A stretch of DNA of 64,000 nucleotides from Pseudomonas sp. MRSN 12121. Its GTDB lineage: Bacteria > Pseudomonadota > Gammaproteobacteria > Pseudomonadales > Pseudomonadaceae. This document shows positions 8,059 through 15,902 of this stretch, in pieces. The first letter of the stretch is position 1; each line of letters opens with the position of its first letter. Both the position numbers and the translations under genes were made by a program. Below the pieces are notes generated by a model, which worked only from the letters and a program-made list of their open reading frames with translations, was not told where the DNA came from and did not search any database. The stretch is taken from the NCBI RefSeq assembly GCF_000931465.1, contig NZ_CP010892.1:6471388-6535387 (forward strand). Reading direction: 5' to 3'.

Positions 8059-8784
8059 TCAGGCCAGCTTTTCGAACTTCAGATCCCACACCCCATGCCC
8101 CAGGCGCTCGCCGCGGCGCTCGAACTTGGTGATCGGGCGTTCGGCCGGGCGTGGCACGCACTTGCCGTCTTCGGCCAGGTTGCGGTAACCCGGCGCGACA
8201 TTCATCACTTCCAGCATGTACTCGGCATACGGCTCCCAGTCGGTGGCCATGTGCAGGATGCCGCCGACCTTGAGCTTGCTGCGCACCAGCTCGGCAAAAG
8301 ACGCCTGGACGATACGGCGCTTGTGGTGACGGCTCTTGTGCCACGGATCGGGGAAAAACAGCATCAGGCGATCCAGGCTGTTATCGGCGATGCAGCGGTT
8401 GAGCACTTCGATCGCATCGCAATCGTAGACCCGCAGGTTGGTCAGGCCCTGAGTCAGCACGCCGTTGAGCAGCGCGCCAACACCCGGACGGTGCACTTCC
8501 ACACCGATGAAATCCTGCTCCGGCGCAGCCGCAGCCATTTCCAGCAGCGAATGGCCCATGCCGAAGCCGATTTCCAGCGAGCGCGGCGCCGAACGGCCGA
8601 ACACCTGGTCGAAGTCCACCGGCGCGTCGGCCAGCGGCAGCACGTACAGCGGCGCGCCCTGCTCCAGGCCGCGCTGCTGGCCTTCGGTCATGCGCCCGGC
8701 GCGCATCACGAAACTCTTGATGCGGCGGTGTTGGCGCTCGTCGCCGGCTTCCGGCTGGATTGGCGTGTCGTTTGATTCAGTCAT
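8059..8784 (-). CDS. trmB: tRNA (guanine-46-N7)-methyltransferase
   Basis: 241 residues from the ATG at 8784; an upstream TTG at 8787 is less likely. Uses SAM to form m7G46 in the variable loop of tRNAs. Seen are the SAM-binding SLEIGFGMGHSLLEMA (about residue 68), FIGVEVHRPGVG, and the catalytic region LMLFFPDPWHKSRHHKRRI, which is diagnostic for TrmB. Lies 9 bp downstream of thiG on the same strand, so probably the last gene of a thiS-thiG-trmB unit. Confidence 0.96.
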   Translation of the reverse strand: MTESNDTPIQPEAGDERQHRRIKSFVMRAGRMTEGQQRGLEQGAPLYVLPLADAPVDFDQVFGRSAPRSLEIGFGMGHSLLEMAAAAPEQDFIGVEVHRPGVGALLNGVLTQGLTNLRVYDCDAIEVLNRCIADNSLDRLMLFFPDPWHKSRHHKRRIVQASFAELVRSKLKVGGILHMATDWEPYAEYMLEVMNVAPGYRNLAEDGKCVPRPAERPITKFERRGERLGHGVWDLKFEKLA

Positions 8785-8793
8785 CAATGGCTC

Positions 8794-9588
8794 TTACTTG
8801 ATCAGACCATCCAGCGGCGAGGAGGCGCTGGCATAGAGTTTCTTCGGCATGCGGCCGGCGAGGTACGCCAGGCGGCCTGCCACGATGGCGTGCTTCATGG
8901 CCTCGGCCATCAGCACCGGTTGTTGCGCGTGAGCGATGGCCGAGTTCATCAGCACCGCCTCGCAGCCCAGCTCCATGGCGATGGTGGCATCGGAGGCGGT
9001 GCCGACACCGGCATCCACCAGCACCGGGACCTTGGCTTCTTCGAGGATAATCTGCAGGTTGTACGGGTTGCAGATCCCCAGGCCAGTACCGATCAGGCCG
9101 GCCAGCGGCATGACCGCGATGCAGCCCATTTCCGCCAGCTGGCGGGCGATGATCGGGTCGTCGCTGGTGTACACCATCACGTCGAAACCTTCCTTGACCA
9201 GCACTTCGGCGGCCTTGAGGGTTTCCAGCACGTTGGGGAACAGGGTCTTCTGGTCGGCCAGCACTTCCAGCTTCACCAGGTTGTGGCCGTCGAGCAGCTC
9301 ACGGGCCAGGCGGCAGGTGCGCACGGCCTCGACCGCGTCATAGCAACCGGCGGTGTTCGGCAGGATGGTGTAGCGATCCGGCGGCAGGATATCCAGCAGG
9401 TTCGGCTCGCCGGGGTTCTGGCCGATGTTGGTCCGGCGCACGGCGACGGTGACGATCTCGGCACCCGAGGCTTCGATGGCCAGGCGGGTTTCTTCCATGT
9501 CACGGTACTTGCCGGTCCCTACCAGCAAGCGCGACTGGTAGGTACGGCCAGCCAGGACGAAGGGCTTGTCGCTGCGAACGTTGCTCAT
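8794..9588 (-). CDS. thiG: Thiazole synthase ThiG
   Basis: 264 residues from MSNVRSDKPF at 9588, preceded by AGAGGATTTCCG. Makes the thiazole phosphate of thiamine from deoxyxylulose phosphate, dehydroglycine/iminoacetate and ThiS thiocarboxylate. Signatures: SRLLVGTGKYRD at the N-terminus, the Schiff-base Lys in LVKLEVLADQKTLFPN, and VLVDAGVGTASDATIAMELG at the phosphate site. It follows thiS after 163 bp, an unusually long spacing for this pair. Confidence 0.96.
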   Translation of the reverse strand: MSNVRSDKPFVLAGRTYQSRLLVGTGKYRDMEETRLAIEASGAEIVTVAVRRTNIGQNPGEPNLLDILPPDRYTILPNTAGCYDAVEAVRTCRLARELLDGHNLVKLEVLADQKTLFPNVLETLKAAEVLVKEGFDVMVYTSDDPIIARQLAEMGCIAVMPLAGLIGTGLGICNPYNLQIILEEAKVPVLVDAGVGTASDATIAMELGCEAVLMNSAIAHAQQPVLMAEAMKHAIVAGRLAYLAGRMPKKLYASASSPLDGLIK

Positions 9589-9751
9589 CGGAAATCCTCT
9601 GTTGGGGTGAGGTTCTTGCAGAATTCTGTAGGGTTCCACGCCGAGAAACCCGGGAGGCGCCGCCAGGAACCGACGCCAGGCGATCCATTACGGGCGGCAA
9701 ATGCGCATTCCGGGCCGGCTTGGCCTGCCGCGGGGCTCTTACCCTGGGCGG

Positions 9752-9952
9752 CTAGCCGCCGCCGATGGCATGCACCACTTCAACCTGATCGCCCTCGTTG
9801 AGGGTGGTCTCGGCGTGCAGGCTGCGCGGGACGATATCCAGGTTGAGCTCCACTGCGATCCGGCGTCCGGTCAGGTCCAGACGGGTCAGCAGGGCCGCAA
9901 CGGTCTCGCCGTCGGGCAGTTCATAGGATTCGCCGTTCAACTGAATGCGCAT
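9752..9952 (-). CDS. thiS: Sulfur carrier protein ThiS
   Basis: 66 residues from MRIQLNGESYELP at 9952, ending in the essential C-terminal Gly-Gly (HAIGGG), which is adenylated and then thiocarboxylated to deliver sulfur to ThiG. The ubiquitin-like size matches the family. In-frame ATGs at 9967 and 9970 would add MMAAS or MAAS; they are too near the predicted transcription start to be preferred. First gene of the reverse-strand thiS-thiG-trmB group. Confidence 0.93.
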   Translation of the reverse strand: MRIQLNGESYELPDGETVAALLTRLDLTGRRIAVELNLDIVPRSLHAETTLNEGDQVEVVHAIGGG

Positions 9953-9984
9953 GCCGGATGCCGCCATCATTTTTAGGGGCCAGC

Positions 9985-10013
9985 ATTCTAGCCCGATCAT
10001 GACCTAAAGGTCA
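9985..10013 (-). promoter_or_regulatory. Putative thiS promoter with palindrome over the -35 box
   Basis: On the reverse strand TGACCT (10013-10008) is followed after exactly 17 bp by TAGAAT (9990-9985). The -35 box is half of a perfect palindrome TGACCT-TT-AGGTCA (10000-10013). Distance from -10 to the thiS start is about 32 bp. No TPP riboswitch was recognised in this short leader. Confidence 0.5.
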
Positions 10014-10023
10014 GCTACAAGCG

Positions 10024-10404
10024 TCAAGCGGTCAGTTGCAGGCGCCAGGCGGCAAGACCGAGCAAAAACCAGCCGACCAGGAACGCCAGGCCGCCCAGCG
10101 GGGTGATGATGCCCAGCTTGCCGATGCCGGTCAGGGTCAGGAGGTAGAGGCTGCCGGAAAACAGCAGGATCCCCAGGGCGAACGAGGCACCGGCCCAGTT
10201 CACCAGGCGGCCGGGAATCTGCGTGGCCAGCAACGCCACCCCCAGCAGCGCCAGGGTATGGATCAGCTGGTAGGTAACGCCGGTGTGGAAAATCGCCAGG
10301 TAGTCGGCGCTCAGGCGGTTTTTCAGGCCATGGGCGGCAAAAGCCCCCAGGGCAACGCCGGTAAAGCCGAAAAAGGCGGCCAGCATCAGGAAGCCACGCA
10401 GCAT
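10024..10404 (-). CDS. DUF423 family membrane protein
   Basis: 126 residues with four hydrophobic segments; N-terminal FFGFTGVALGAFAAHGLK is the DUF423 hallmark. Related to E. coli YgdD; function unknown. Inner-membrane location is predicted. Starts 74 bp from divergent mtgA and ends 72 bp before thiS on the same strand. Confidence 0.9.
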   Translation of the reverse strand: MLRGFLMLAAFFGFTGVALGAFAAHGLKNRLSADYLAIFHTGVTYQLIHTLALLGVALLATQIPGRLVNWAGASFALGILLFSGSLYLLTLTGIGKLGIITPLGGLAFLVGWFLLGLAAWRLQLTA

Positions 10405-10438
10405 GAGGAACTCCAGTCAGAATCAGCGAGCGGGTCTG

Positions 10439-10444
10439 TATAAT
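10439..10444 (+). promoter_or_regulatory. -10 box of the mtgA promoter
   Basis: A perfect TATAAT lies 33 bp before the mtgA ATG. The -35 position (around 10416-10421, GTCAGA) is weak, so the promoter may need help or use another spacing. Confidence 0.5.
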
Positions 10445-10477
10445 GGCGCGCTCAACGGGTTCGGCCAAGCCATCTCT

Positions 10478-11200
10478 ATGCTGCGTTTACTTCTTCGTCG
10501 CGTCTCTAAAGTCCTGCTCTGGTTCGCTGTGGGCAGCGTCTTGCTGGTATTGCTGCTGCGGATCGTGCCGCCCCCGGGAACGGCCCTGATGGTCGAACGC
10601 AAGATCGAGTCCTGGGTCGACGGCGAGCCCATCGACCTGCAACGCAGCTGGAAACCCTGGGACGAGATCGCCGACGACCTGAAGGTGGCGGTGATCGCCG
10701 GCGAAGACCAGAAGTTCTCCGAGCACTGGGGGTTCGACATCGGCGCGATCCAGGCCGCCTTCGCCCACAACGAGCGCGGCGGTTCGATCCGCGGCGCCAG
10801 CACCTTGAGCCAGCAGGTGGCGAAGAACCTGTTCCTGTGGTCCGGACGCAGCTGGTTGCGCAAAGGGCTGGAGGCCTGGTTCACCGGGCTGATCGAGATC
10901 TTCTGGTCTAAACAGCGGATTCTCGAGGTCTACCTCAACAGCGTCGAATGGGACGAAGGCGTGTTCGGCGCCGAAGCGGCGGCGCAGCATCACTTCGGTG
11001 TCAGCGCCCGTTCGCTGTCGCGGCAACAGGCCAGCCTGCTGGCGGCGGTCCTGCCCAACCCGCGGGTCTGGAGCGCCAGCCACCCAAGCCCTTATGTAGC
11101 GCAACGGGCCGGCTGGATCCGCCGGCAGATGAGCCAATTGGGCGGGGACAGCTATCTGCTGGGGCTGAACGATTCGCGCAAGGCGCTGTGGTCGCAGTAA
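10478..11200 (+). CDS. mtgA: Monofunctional peptidoglycan glycosyltransferase
   Basis: 240 residues from the ATG at 10478, downstream of TATAAT. One N-terminal transmembrane helix (about residues 14-34) anchors a GT51 domain facing the periplasm that polymerises lipid II. Catalytic and donor-site motifs are AGEDQKFSEHWGFD (first Glu), RGASTLSQQVAKNLFLW, RKGLEAWFT and KQRILEVYLN. It has no transpeptidase domain, as expected. The gene converges on rpoH across a REPIN and a shared terminator. Confidence 0.96.
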   Translation: MLRLLLRRVSKVLLWFAVGSVLLVLLLRIVPPPGTALMVERKIESWVDGEPIDLQRSWKPWDEIADDLKVAVIAGEDQKFSEHWGFDIGAIQAAFAHNERGGSIRGASTLSQQVAKNLFLWSGRSWLRKGLEAWFTGLIEIFWSKQRILEVYLNSVEWDEGVFGAEAAAQHHFGVSARSLSRQQASLLAAVLPNPRVWSASHPSPYVAQRAGWIRRQMSQLGGDSYLLGLNDSRKALWSQ

Positions 11201-11213
11201 CGTTCAAGACCTG

Positions 11214-11279
11214 ATCGCGAGCAAGCTTCGCTCCTACAGAAGAATGCGCGGCCCCGTAGGAGCGAAGCTTGCTCGCGAG
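11214..11279. repeat. REPIN
   Basis: Symmetric pair of short REP arms, ATCGCGAGCAAGCTTCGCTC... and ...GTAGGAGCGAAGCTTGCTCG, directly after the mtgA stop and before the terminator. Confidence 0.9.
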
Positions 11280-11313
11280 AGCGCCCCTACAGACACCACA
11301 ACTCCCACAAACA

Positions 11314-11342
11314 AAAACGCCCCGATCGGATCGGGGCGTTTT
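11314..11342. terminator. Bidirectional terminator between mtgA and rpoH
   Basis: AAAACGCCCCGA (11314-11325) pairs perfectly with TCGGGGCGTTTT (11331-11342) around a TCGGA loop. The A-run on one side and the T-run on the other let it act on both convergent genes. Confidence 0.9.
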
Positions 11343-11357
11343 GCGTAGCGCTGTGTA

Positions 11358-12212
11358 TTACGCGGTAATCGACAGCTTGAGCTTGTTCATCGCGCTCTTT
11401 TCGAGCTGACGGATACGCTCGGCCGAGACGTTGTACTTCTGCGCCAGGTCGTGCAGCGTGGCTTTCTCTTCCGCCAGCCAGCGCTGGTAGAGGATGTCGC
11501 GGCTACGGTCGTCCAGTACTTCCAGCGCCTCGTGCAGGTTGCTGGTGGAGTTGTCGGTCCAGTCGGCGTCTTCCAGCTGGCGAGCCGGATCGTACCGGTG
11601 GTCTTCCAGGTAGTTGGCCGGCGATTGGAAGGCGCTGTCGTCATCCGCTTCGGCGGCTGGGTCGAAGGCCATGTCATGGCCGGTCAGGCGACTTTCCATC
11701 TCGCGCACTTCGCGCGGTTCCACGCCGAGGCTTTCCGCCACGCGATGGACTTCTTCGTTGTTCAACCAGGCCAGGCGCTTCTTCTGGCTGCGCAGGTTGA
11801 AGAACAGCTTGCGCTGGGCCTTGGTGGTCGCGACTTTCACAATGCGCCAGTTGCGCAGGATGAACTCGTGGATTTCCGCCTTGATCCAGTGCACGGCGAA
11901 CGACACCAGGCGCACGCCCATTTCCGGGTTGAAACGCTTTACTGCCTTCATCAGGCCGACGTTGCCTTCCTGGATCAGGTCGGCCTGGGCCAGACCGTAG
12001 CCGGAATAGCTACGGGCGATATGTACGACAAAACGCAGGTGGGCGAGCACCATCTGCCGAGCCGCCTCAAGATCCTGCTCATAGTAGAGACTCTCGGCCA
12101 GTTCACGCTCCTGCTCGGGCGTCAGCAAAGGAATGCTGTTCACCGTGTGCACGTAGGCCTCCAGGTTCGCACCCGGGACCAAGGCATAAGCAGGTTGCAA
12201 AGAAGTGGTCAT
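11358..12212 (-). CDS. rpoH: RNA polymerase sigma-32 factor
   Basis: 284 residues from MTTSLQPAYALVPG at 12212, with GGAGG seven bases upstream. Directs transcription of heat-shock genes. Region 2 is visible as QADLIQEGNVGLMKAVKRF and the RpoH box as QRKLFFNLRSQKKRL (around residue 130); the C-terminal helix-turn-helix is TLHDLAQKYNVSAERIRQLE. An upstream in-frame start at 12233 would add MSRRFFR but lacks a ribosome site. Follows ftsYEX, the standard order. A sigma-E type promoter is present upstream. Confidence 0.98.
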   Translation of the reverse strand: MTTSLQPAYALVPGANLEAYVHTVNSIPLLTPEQERELAESLYYEQDLEAARQMVLAHLRFVVHIARSYSGYGLAQADLIQEGNVGLMKAVKRFNPEMGVRLVSFAVHWIKAEIHEFILRNWRIVKVATTKAQRKLFFNLRSQKKRLAWLNNEEVHRVAESLGVEPREVREMESRLTGHDMAFDPAAEADDDSAFQSPANYLEDHRYDPARQLEDADWTDNSTSNLHEALEVLDDRSRDILYQRWLAEEKATLHDLAQKYNVSAERIRQLEKSAMNKLKLSITA

Positions 12213-12263
12213 ACGAAAAAACCTCCGACTCACATAACTCGTGCTTATTCAGCACTGCTGAAA

Positions 12264-12290
12264 ATTGACCGGAAACCGAAAAACAAGTTC
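12264..12290 (-). promoter_or_regulatory. Putative AlgU (sigma-E type) promoter of rpoH
   Basis: On the reverse strand GAACTT (12290-12285) is followed by exactly 16 bp and TCAAT (12268-12264), close to the AlgU/RpoE consensus GAACTT-N16-TCtgA. An AlgU-dependent rpoH promoter is known in P. aeruginosa, so this fits. A palindrome TCAGCA-C-TGCTGA at 12249-12261 covers the expected transcription start. Confidence 0.65.
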
Positions 12291-12327
12291 CCAAAAATAC
12301 TGAAAGGTCAATGCAAGCAAAAAGACA

Positions 12328-13350
12328 CTATTTCGGCGCCAGCTCCCGCAAGTGGCGGGCGACTGCAATCCACGCACCGATATACCCCAACAACACGGCG
12401 CCAAGCAAGAGCGACAGACCATCGGCGACCGGCACGCCAGCGAGGGCAAAATCACTGCCGTACAAGCCAGCCAGCCCCACTACCGCGTCGTTCAACCAGT
12501 TGAGGCCGAACGCCAGGACACCCCATGACAGGATCCCCGCACCGAAGCCATACAAGGCACCCATATAAAGGAAGGGACGCCGCACATAACTGTCAGTGCC
12601 GCCGACGAGTTTAATCACTTCTATCTCGGTGCGGCGGTTTTCAATATGAAGACGAATGGTATTGCCTATCACCAAAAGTAATGCAGAAACCAGCAGCACC
12701 GTCAGGCCGAAGACAAACCGGTCGCCCAGCTTGAGAATCGCCGCCAGGCGCTCGACCCATACCAGGTCCAGCTGCGCCTGTTGCACCTTGGGCATTTCCG
12801 CCAGGCGCTGGCGCAAGGCTTCCAGGGTGGTCTTGTCCACTTCGTTGGGCGTCACCAGGACCACGCCCGGCAGCGGGTTCTGCGGCAACTCCTTGAGCGC
12901 CTCGCCCAGCCCGGACTGTTGCTGGAACTCATCCAGCGCCTTGTCCTTGCTGATGAACTCGGCATCCGCCACGCCCGGCATGGCCTTGATCTGTTCGCTC
13001 AGGCTTTCGCCCTCGCCGGCACTGGCGTCGAGTTCCAGGTACAGGGAAATCTGCGCCGCACGCTGCCAGGATCCCCCCAGGCGCTCGACGTTGCTGAGCA
13101 ACAGCGACAAGCCCATCGGCAGGCTCAGCGCCACCGCCATCACCAGGCAGGTGAAGAAGCTGCCGATCGGCTGCTTGCCCAGGCGACGCAGGCTGTCCAG
13201 CAGGCTGGCGCGATGGCTTTCGATCCAGGCGTGCAGCAGGGTGCTGAAATCCGGGCCGTCGTCTTCGTCGCGCTTTTTCTTCTGCGGCGGCTGGTCCGTG
13301 GCTTTGGGAGCCACGCGTTCGGCCACTTTCGGGCTGCGGGTCGCACTCAT
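12328..13350 (-). CDS. ftsX: Cell division protein FtsX
   Basis: 340 residues. Membrane partner of FtsE in the divisome complex that controls septal peptidoglycan hydrolases. A basic, disordered N-terminus (residues 1-60) precedes the first membrane helix (near 70-90), then a periplasmic domain up to about 205, and three more helices in the C-terminal half, giving the FtsX topology. LVGGTDSYVRRPFLYMGALYG is the conserved cytoplasmic loop. Overlaps ftsE by 4 bp. Confidence 0.96.
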   Translation of the reverse strand: MSATRSPKVAERVAPKATDQPPQKKKRDEDDGPDFSTLLHAWIESHRASLLDSLRRLGKQPIGSFFTCLVMAVALSLPMGLSLLLSNVERLGGSWQRAAQISLYLELDASAGEGESLSEQIKAMPGVADAEFISKDKALDEFQQQSGLGEALKELPQNPLPGVVLVTPNEVDKTTLEALRQRLAEMPKVQQAQLDLVWVERLAAILKLGDRFVFGLTVLLVSALLLVIGNTIRLHIENRRTEIEVIKLVGGTDSYVRRPFLYMGALYGFGAGILSWGVLAFGLNWLNDAVVGLAGLYGSDFALAGVPVADGLSLLLGAVLLGYIGAWIAVARHLRELAPK

Positions 13351-14018
13351 ACGCCAGCCTCCCCGTCGCCGATCAATCGGCCGCGCTGCAAGGTCAGCAT
13401 GCGATGGCGCATGCGCGCGATCAGCGCCAGGTCGTGGCTGGCGATCAGCACGCTGGTGCCCAGCCGGTTGATATCTTCGAATACGCCCATGATTTCCGCC
13501 GCCAGACGCGGGTCGAGGTTACCGGTGGGTTCGTCCGCCAGCAGCAAGGCCGGGCGGTGCACGATGGCGCGGGCGATGCCGACGCGCTGTTGCTGGCCGG
13601 TGGACAAGTCGCCCGGGTACAGCTCGGCCTTGTCCGACAGCGCCACGCGCTCCAGGGCCGAGTCCACGCGCTTGGCGATTTCGGCCTTGGACAGACCGAG
13701 GATCTGCAACGGCAAGGCGACATTGTTGAACACAGTGCGATCGAACAGCAGTTGGTGGTTCTGGAACACCACGCCAATCTGCCGCCGCAGGAAGGGAATC
13801 TGCGCATTGCTGATGGTGCTCAGGTCCTGGCCGGCCAGCAGCAGCTTGCCGCTGGTGGGGCGCTCCATGGCCAGCAGCAACCGCAGCAGCGTGGACTTGC
13901 CGGCACCGGAATGGCCGGTCACGAACAGAAATTCGCCCCGACGCACCCGGAAACTCAGCTCGTGCAGGCCGACATGGCCGTTCGGGTAACGCTTACCGAC
14001 CTGTTCGAAACGAATCAT
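13347..14018 (-). CDS. ftsE: Cell division ATP-binding protein FtsE
   Basis: 223 residues, ABC ATPase. Walker A is GHSGAGKSTLL near residue 35; signature LSTGQQQRVGIARAI, Walker B PALLLADEPTGNLD and the switch His in LIASHDLALI are all intact. Works with FtsX at the septum. Overlaps both neighbours by 4 bp, so ftsY-ftsE-ftsX are translationally coupled. Confidence 0.97.
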   Translation of the reverse strand: MIRFEQVGKRYPNGHVGLHELSFRVRRGEFLFVTGHSGAGKSTLLRLLLAMERPTSGKLLLAGQDLSTISNAQIPFLRRQIGVVFQNHQLLFDRTVFNNVALPLQILGLSKAEIAKRVDSALERVALSDKAELYPGDLSTGQQQRVGIARAIVHRPALLLADEPTGNLDPRLAAEIMGVFEDINRLGTSVLIASHDLALIARMRHRMLTLQRGRLIGDGEAGV

Positions 14019-15544
14019 GAACGCTCCCGCTCGGCAAACAGTGCCTGGACAAAGGGTTCGGCTTCAAAGGCGCGCAAATCGTCGATGCCCTCGCCGACGC
14101 CGATATAGCGGATCGGCAGGCCGAACTGCTTGGCCAGGGCGAAGATCACCCCGCCCTTGGCAGTGCCGTCGAGCTTGGTCAGGGCCAGGCCGGTCAGTTC
14201 CACGCTCTGGTTGAAATGCTTGGCCTGGTTGATGGCGTTCTGGCCGGTGCCAGCGTCGAGCACCAACAGCACTTCGTGCGGCGCGTCGGCATCGAGCTTG
14301 CCGATCACCCGACGGACCTTCTTCAGTTCTTCCATCAGGTTGTCTTTGGTGTGCAGGCGCCCGGCGGTGTCGGCGATCAACACGTCGATGCCACGGGCCT
14401 TGGCGGCCTGCACGGCGTCGAAGATCACCGAAGCCGAATCCGCGCCGGTGTGCTGGGCGATCACCGGGATCTTGTTGCGCTCGCCCCACACCTGCAGCTG
14501 TTCCACAGCGGCGGCGCGGAAGGTATCGCCCGCGGCCAGCATGACTTTCTTGCCTTCGAGCTGCAGCTTCTTGGCCACCTTGCCGATGGTGGTGGTCTTG
14601 CCGGCGCCGTTGACGCCCACCACCAGGATCACGAACGGCTTGGTTTGCGAGGCGATCCGCAGCGGCTGCTCCACCGGCTTGAGCATGCTCGCCAGCTCGG
14701 CCTGCAGCGACTTGTACAGCGCATCGACATCGGTCAGCTGTTTGCGTGCGACCTTCTGCGTCAGGTTGCGAATGATCACCGCGGTGGCTTCCACCCCCAC
14801 GTCGGCGGTCAGCAGGCGGGTTTCGATGTCTTCCAGCAGCTCGTCGTCGATGGTCTTCTTGCCCAGGAACAGGCTGGCCATGCCTTCGCCGATGCTGGCG
14901 CTGGTCTTGGACAGGCCCTGCTTGAGGCGGGCAAAGAAACCGACCTTGTTTTCTTCGGCGCGGGGAGGCTCGACGGCAGCGGGCTCTTCGACCGCCGCAA
15001 CTGGAGCAACTGGAGCAACGACAGCAGGAGCAGGCTCCGGCGCACGAACGGGCTCAGGCGCAACGAAGGCGGCGATCACCGGTTGTGGCACGTCGTCCGC
15101 TTCGAACGGCATCCCGGCCTCGGCCGGCTCGCTGGCGCGCACCGCTTCGGCCGCCAGCAGCTCGGCGGCCTGCTGCACCTCGGTCGCGGCCGGAATCGGC
15201 GGCGTGATGTGCGGGGCTTGCTCGTCTTCGACCAGGGCCACCGGCTCTTCCGCCACCGGGAGGGTCAGCCAGGGTTGGTGTTCGGCGTGCGCAGGGGCAA
15301 CGGGGGTCGGCTGCGGGGCCGGTTCCGCCACGGGCTGCAGGACCGGCTCGGCGATAGGCAGCACCACCGGTGCGGCGGCTTCCACGACAGGGGCCGGTTC
15401 GGCAACAGGAGCCGGGGTCGGCTCGACGGGGGCTTGCGGCTGTTCGACGACGGTTTCCTGCGGCTTCTTGCGCAGCCATCCGAACAGGCCTTTCTTCTCG
15501 CCAGCCGCGGCTGGGGTCTTCTTGTCGTCGTTGGAACCAAACAT
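14015..15544 (-). CDS. ftsY: Signal recognition particle receptor FtsY
   Basis: 509 residues. SRP receptor GTPase that docks ribosome-nascent chains on the inner membrane. Residues 1-200 are an acidic, Ala/Pro/Val/Glu-rich low-complexity region, long but typical for Pseudomonas. The NG domain follows: VGVNGAGKTTTIGKVAKKL (G1), DTFRAAAVEQL, LIADTAGRLHTK (G3), TKLDGTAKGG (G4). First gene of the ftsY-E-X-rpoH group; no clear promoter was found in the 358 bp upstream. Confidence 0.97.
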   Translation of the reverse strand: MFGSNDDKKTPAAAGEKKGLFGWLRKKPQETVVEQPQAPVEPTPAPVAEPAPVVEAAAPVVLPIAEPVLQPVAEPAPQPTPVAPAHAEHQPWLTLPVAEEPVALVEDEQAPHITPPIPAATEVQQAAELLAAEAVRASEPAEAGMPFEADDVPQPVIAAFVAPEPVRAPEPAPAVVAPVAPVAAVEEPAAVEPPRAEENKVGFFARLKQGLSKTSASIGEGMASLFLGKKTIDDELLEDIETRLLTADVGVEATAVIIRNLTQKVARKQLTDVDALYKSLQAELASMLKPVEQPLRIASQTKPFVILVVGVNGAGKTTTIGKVAKKLQLEGKKVMLAAGDTFRAAAVEQLQVWGERNKIPVIAQHTGADSASVIFDAVQAAKARGIDVLIADTAGRLHTKDNLMEELKKVRRVIGKLDADAPHEVLLVLDAGTGQNAINQAKHFNQSVELTGLALTKLDGTAKGGVIFALAKQFGLPIRYIGVGEGIDDLRAFEAEPFVQALFAERERS

Positions 15545-15902
15545 GGAGGACGGCTATCTCAAGGTAGCGACGCGCCAGCAAGGCGCATCGGCAATTAAAT
15601 ATTCGATGCAGAACAGACTGCGTTTCCGCCGGCTTGTTCACGCGCAACATTTTGTCGAGGTGCCCAGCGGCGCCCCAAGGATCGATTTTACTAAAGGACT
15701 GAAACGGCAAAATCGGCGAAAAGTCGAAGTCTAGTCGATAAAACTGCGCTTCTTGCCGGAAACCCATACAACCTGCTCAAGCACACATTGATCCATGCGA
15801 GCCTGATAGGCGTGGCCGCCAGTAAAACGGATCAGTATCCTAGCATCTCCTCGCCCGCCGACGCTAAGACCAAGCGGGCAGCCCAACAGGTTTAAAAAAC
15901 GA
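15545..15902. other. Intergenic region between divergent ftsY and M16 protease genes
   Basis: 358 bp without a credible gene. It is less GC-rich than its surroundings in the first half (an AATTAAATATT stretch near 15591) and should contain promoters for both directions. I could not fix a convincing -35/-10 pair, and saw no REP, terminator or RNA gene. Confidence 0.6.

Noticed and set aside
9952..10023. TPP riboswitch upstream of thiS
   Set aside because: The leader is too short and no THI-box fold was recognised.
14130..15734. 534-codon forward frame opposite ftsY
   Set aside because: Ser/Ala/Thr-rich shadow of the low-complexity ftsY N-terminus and NG domain.
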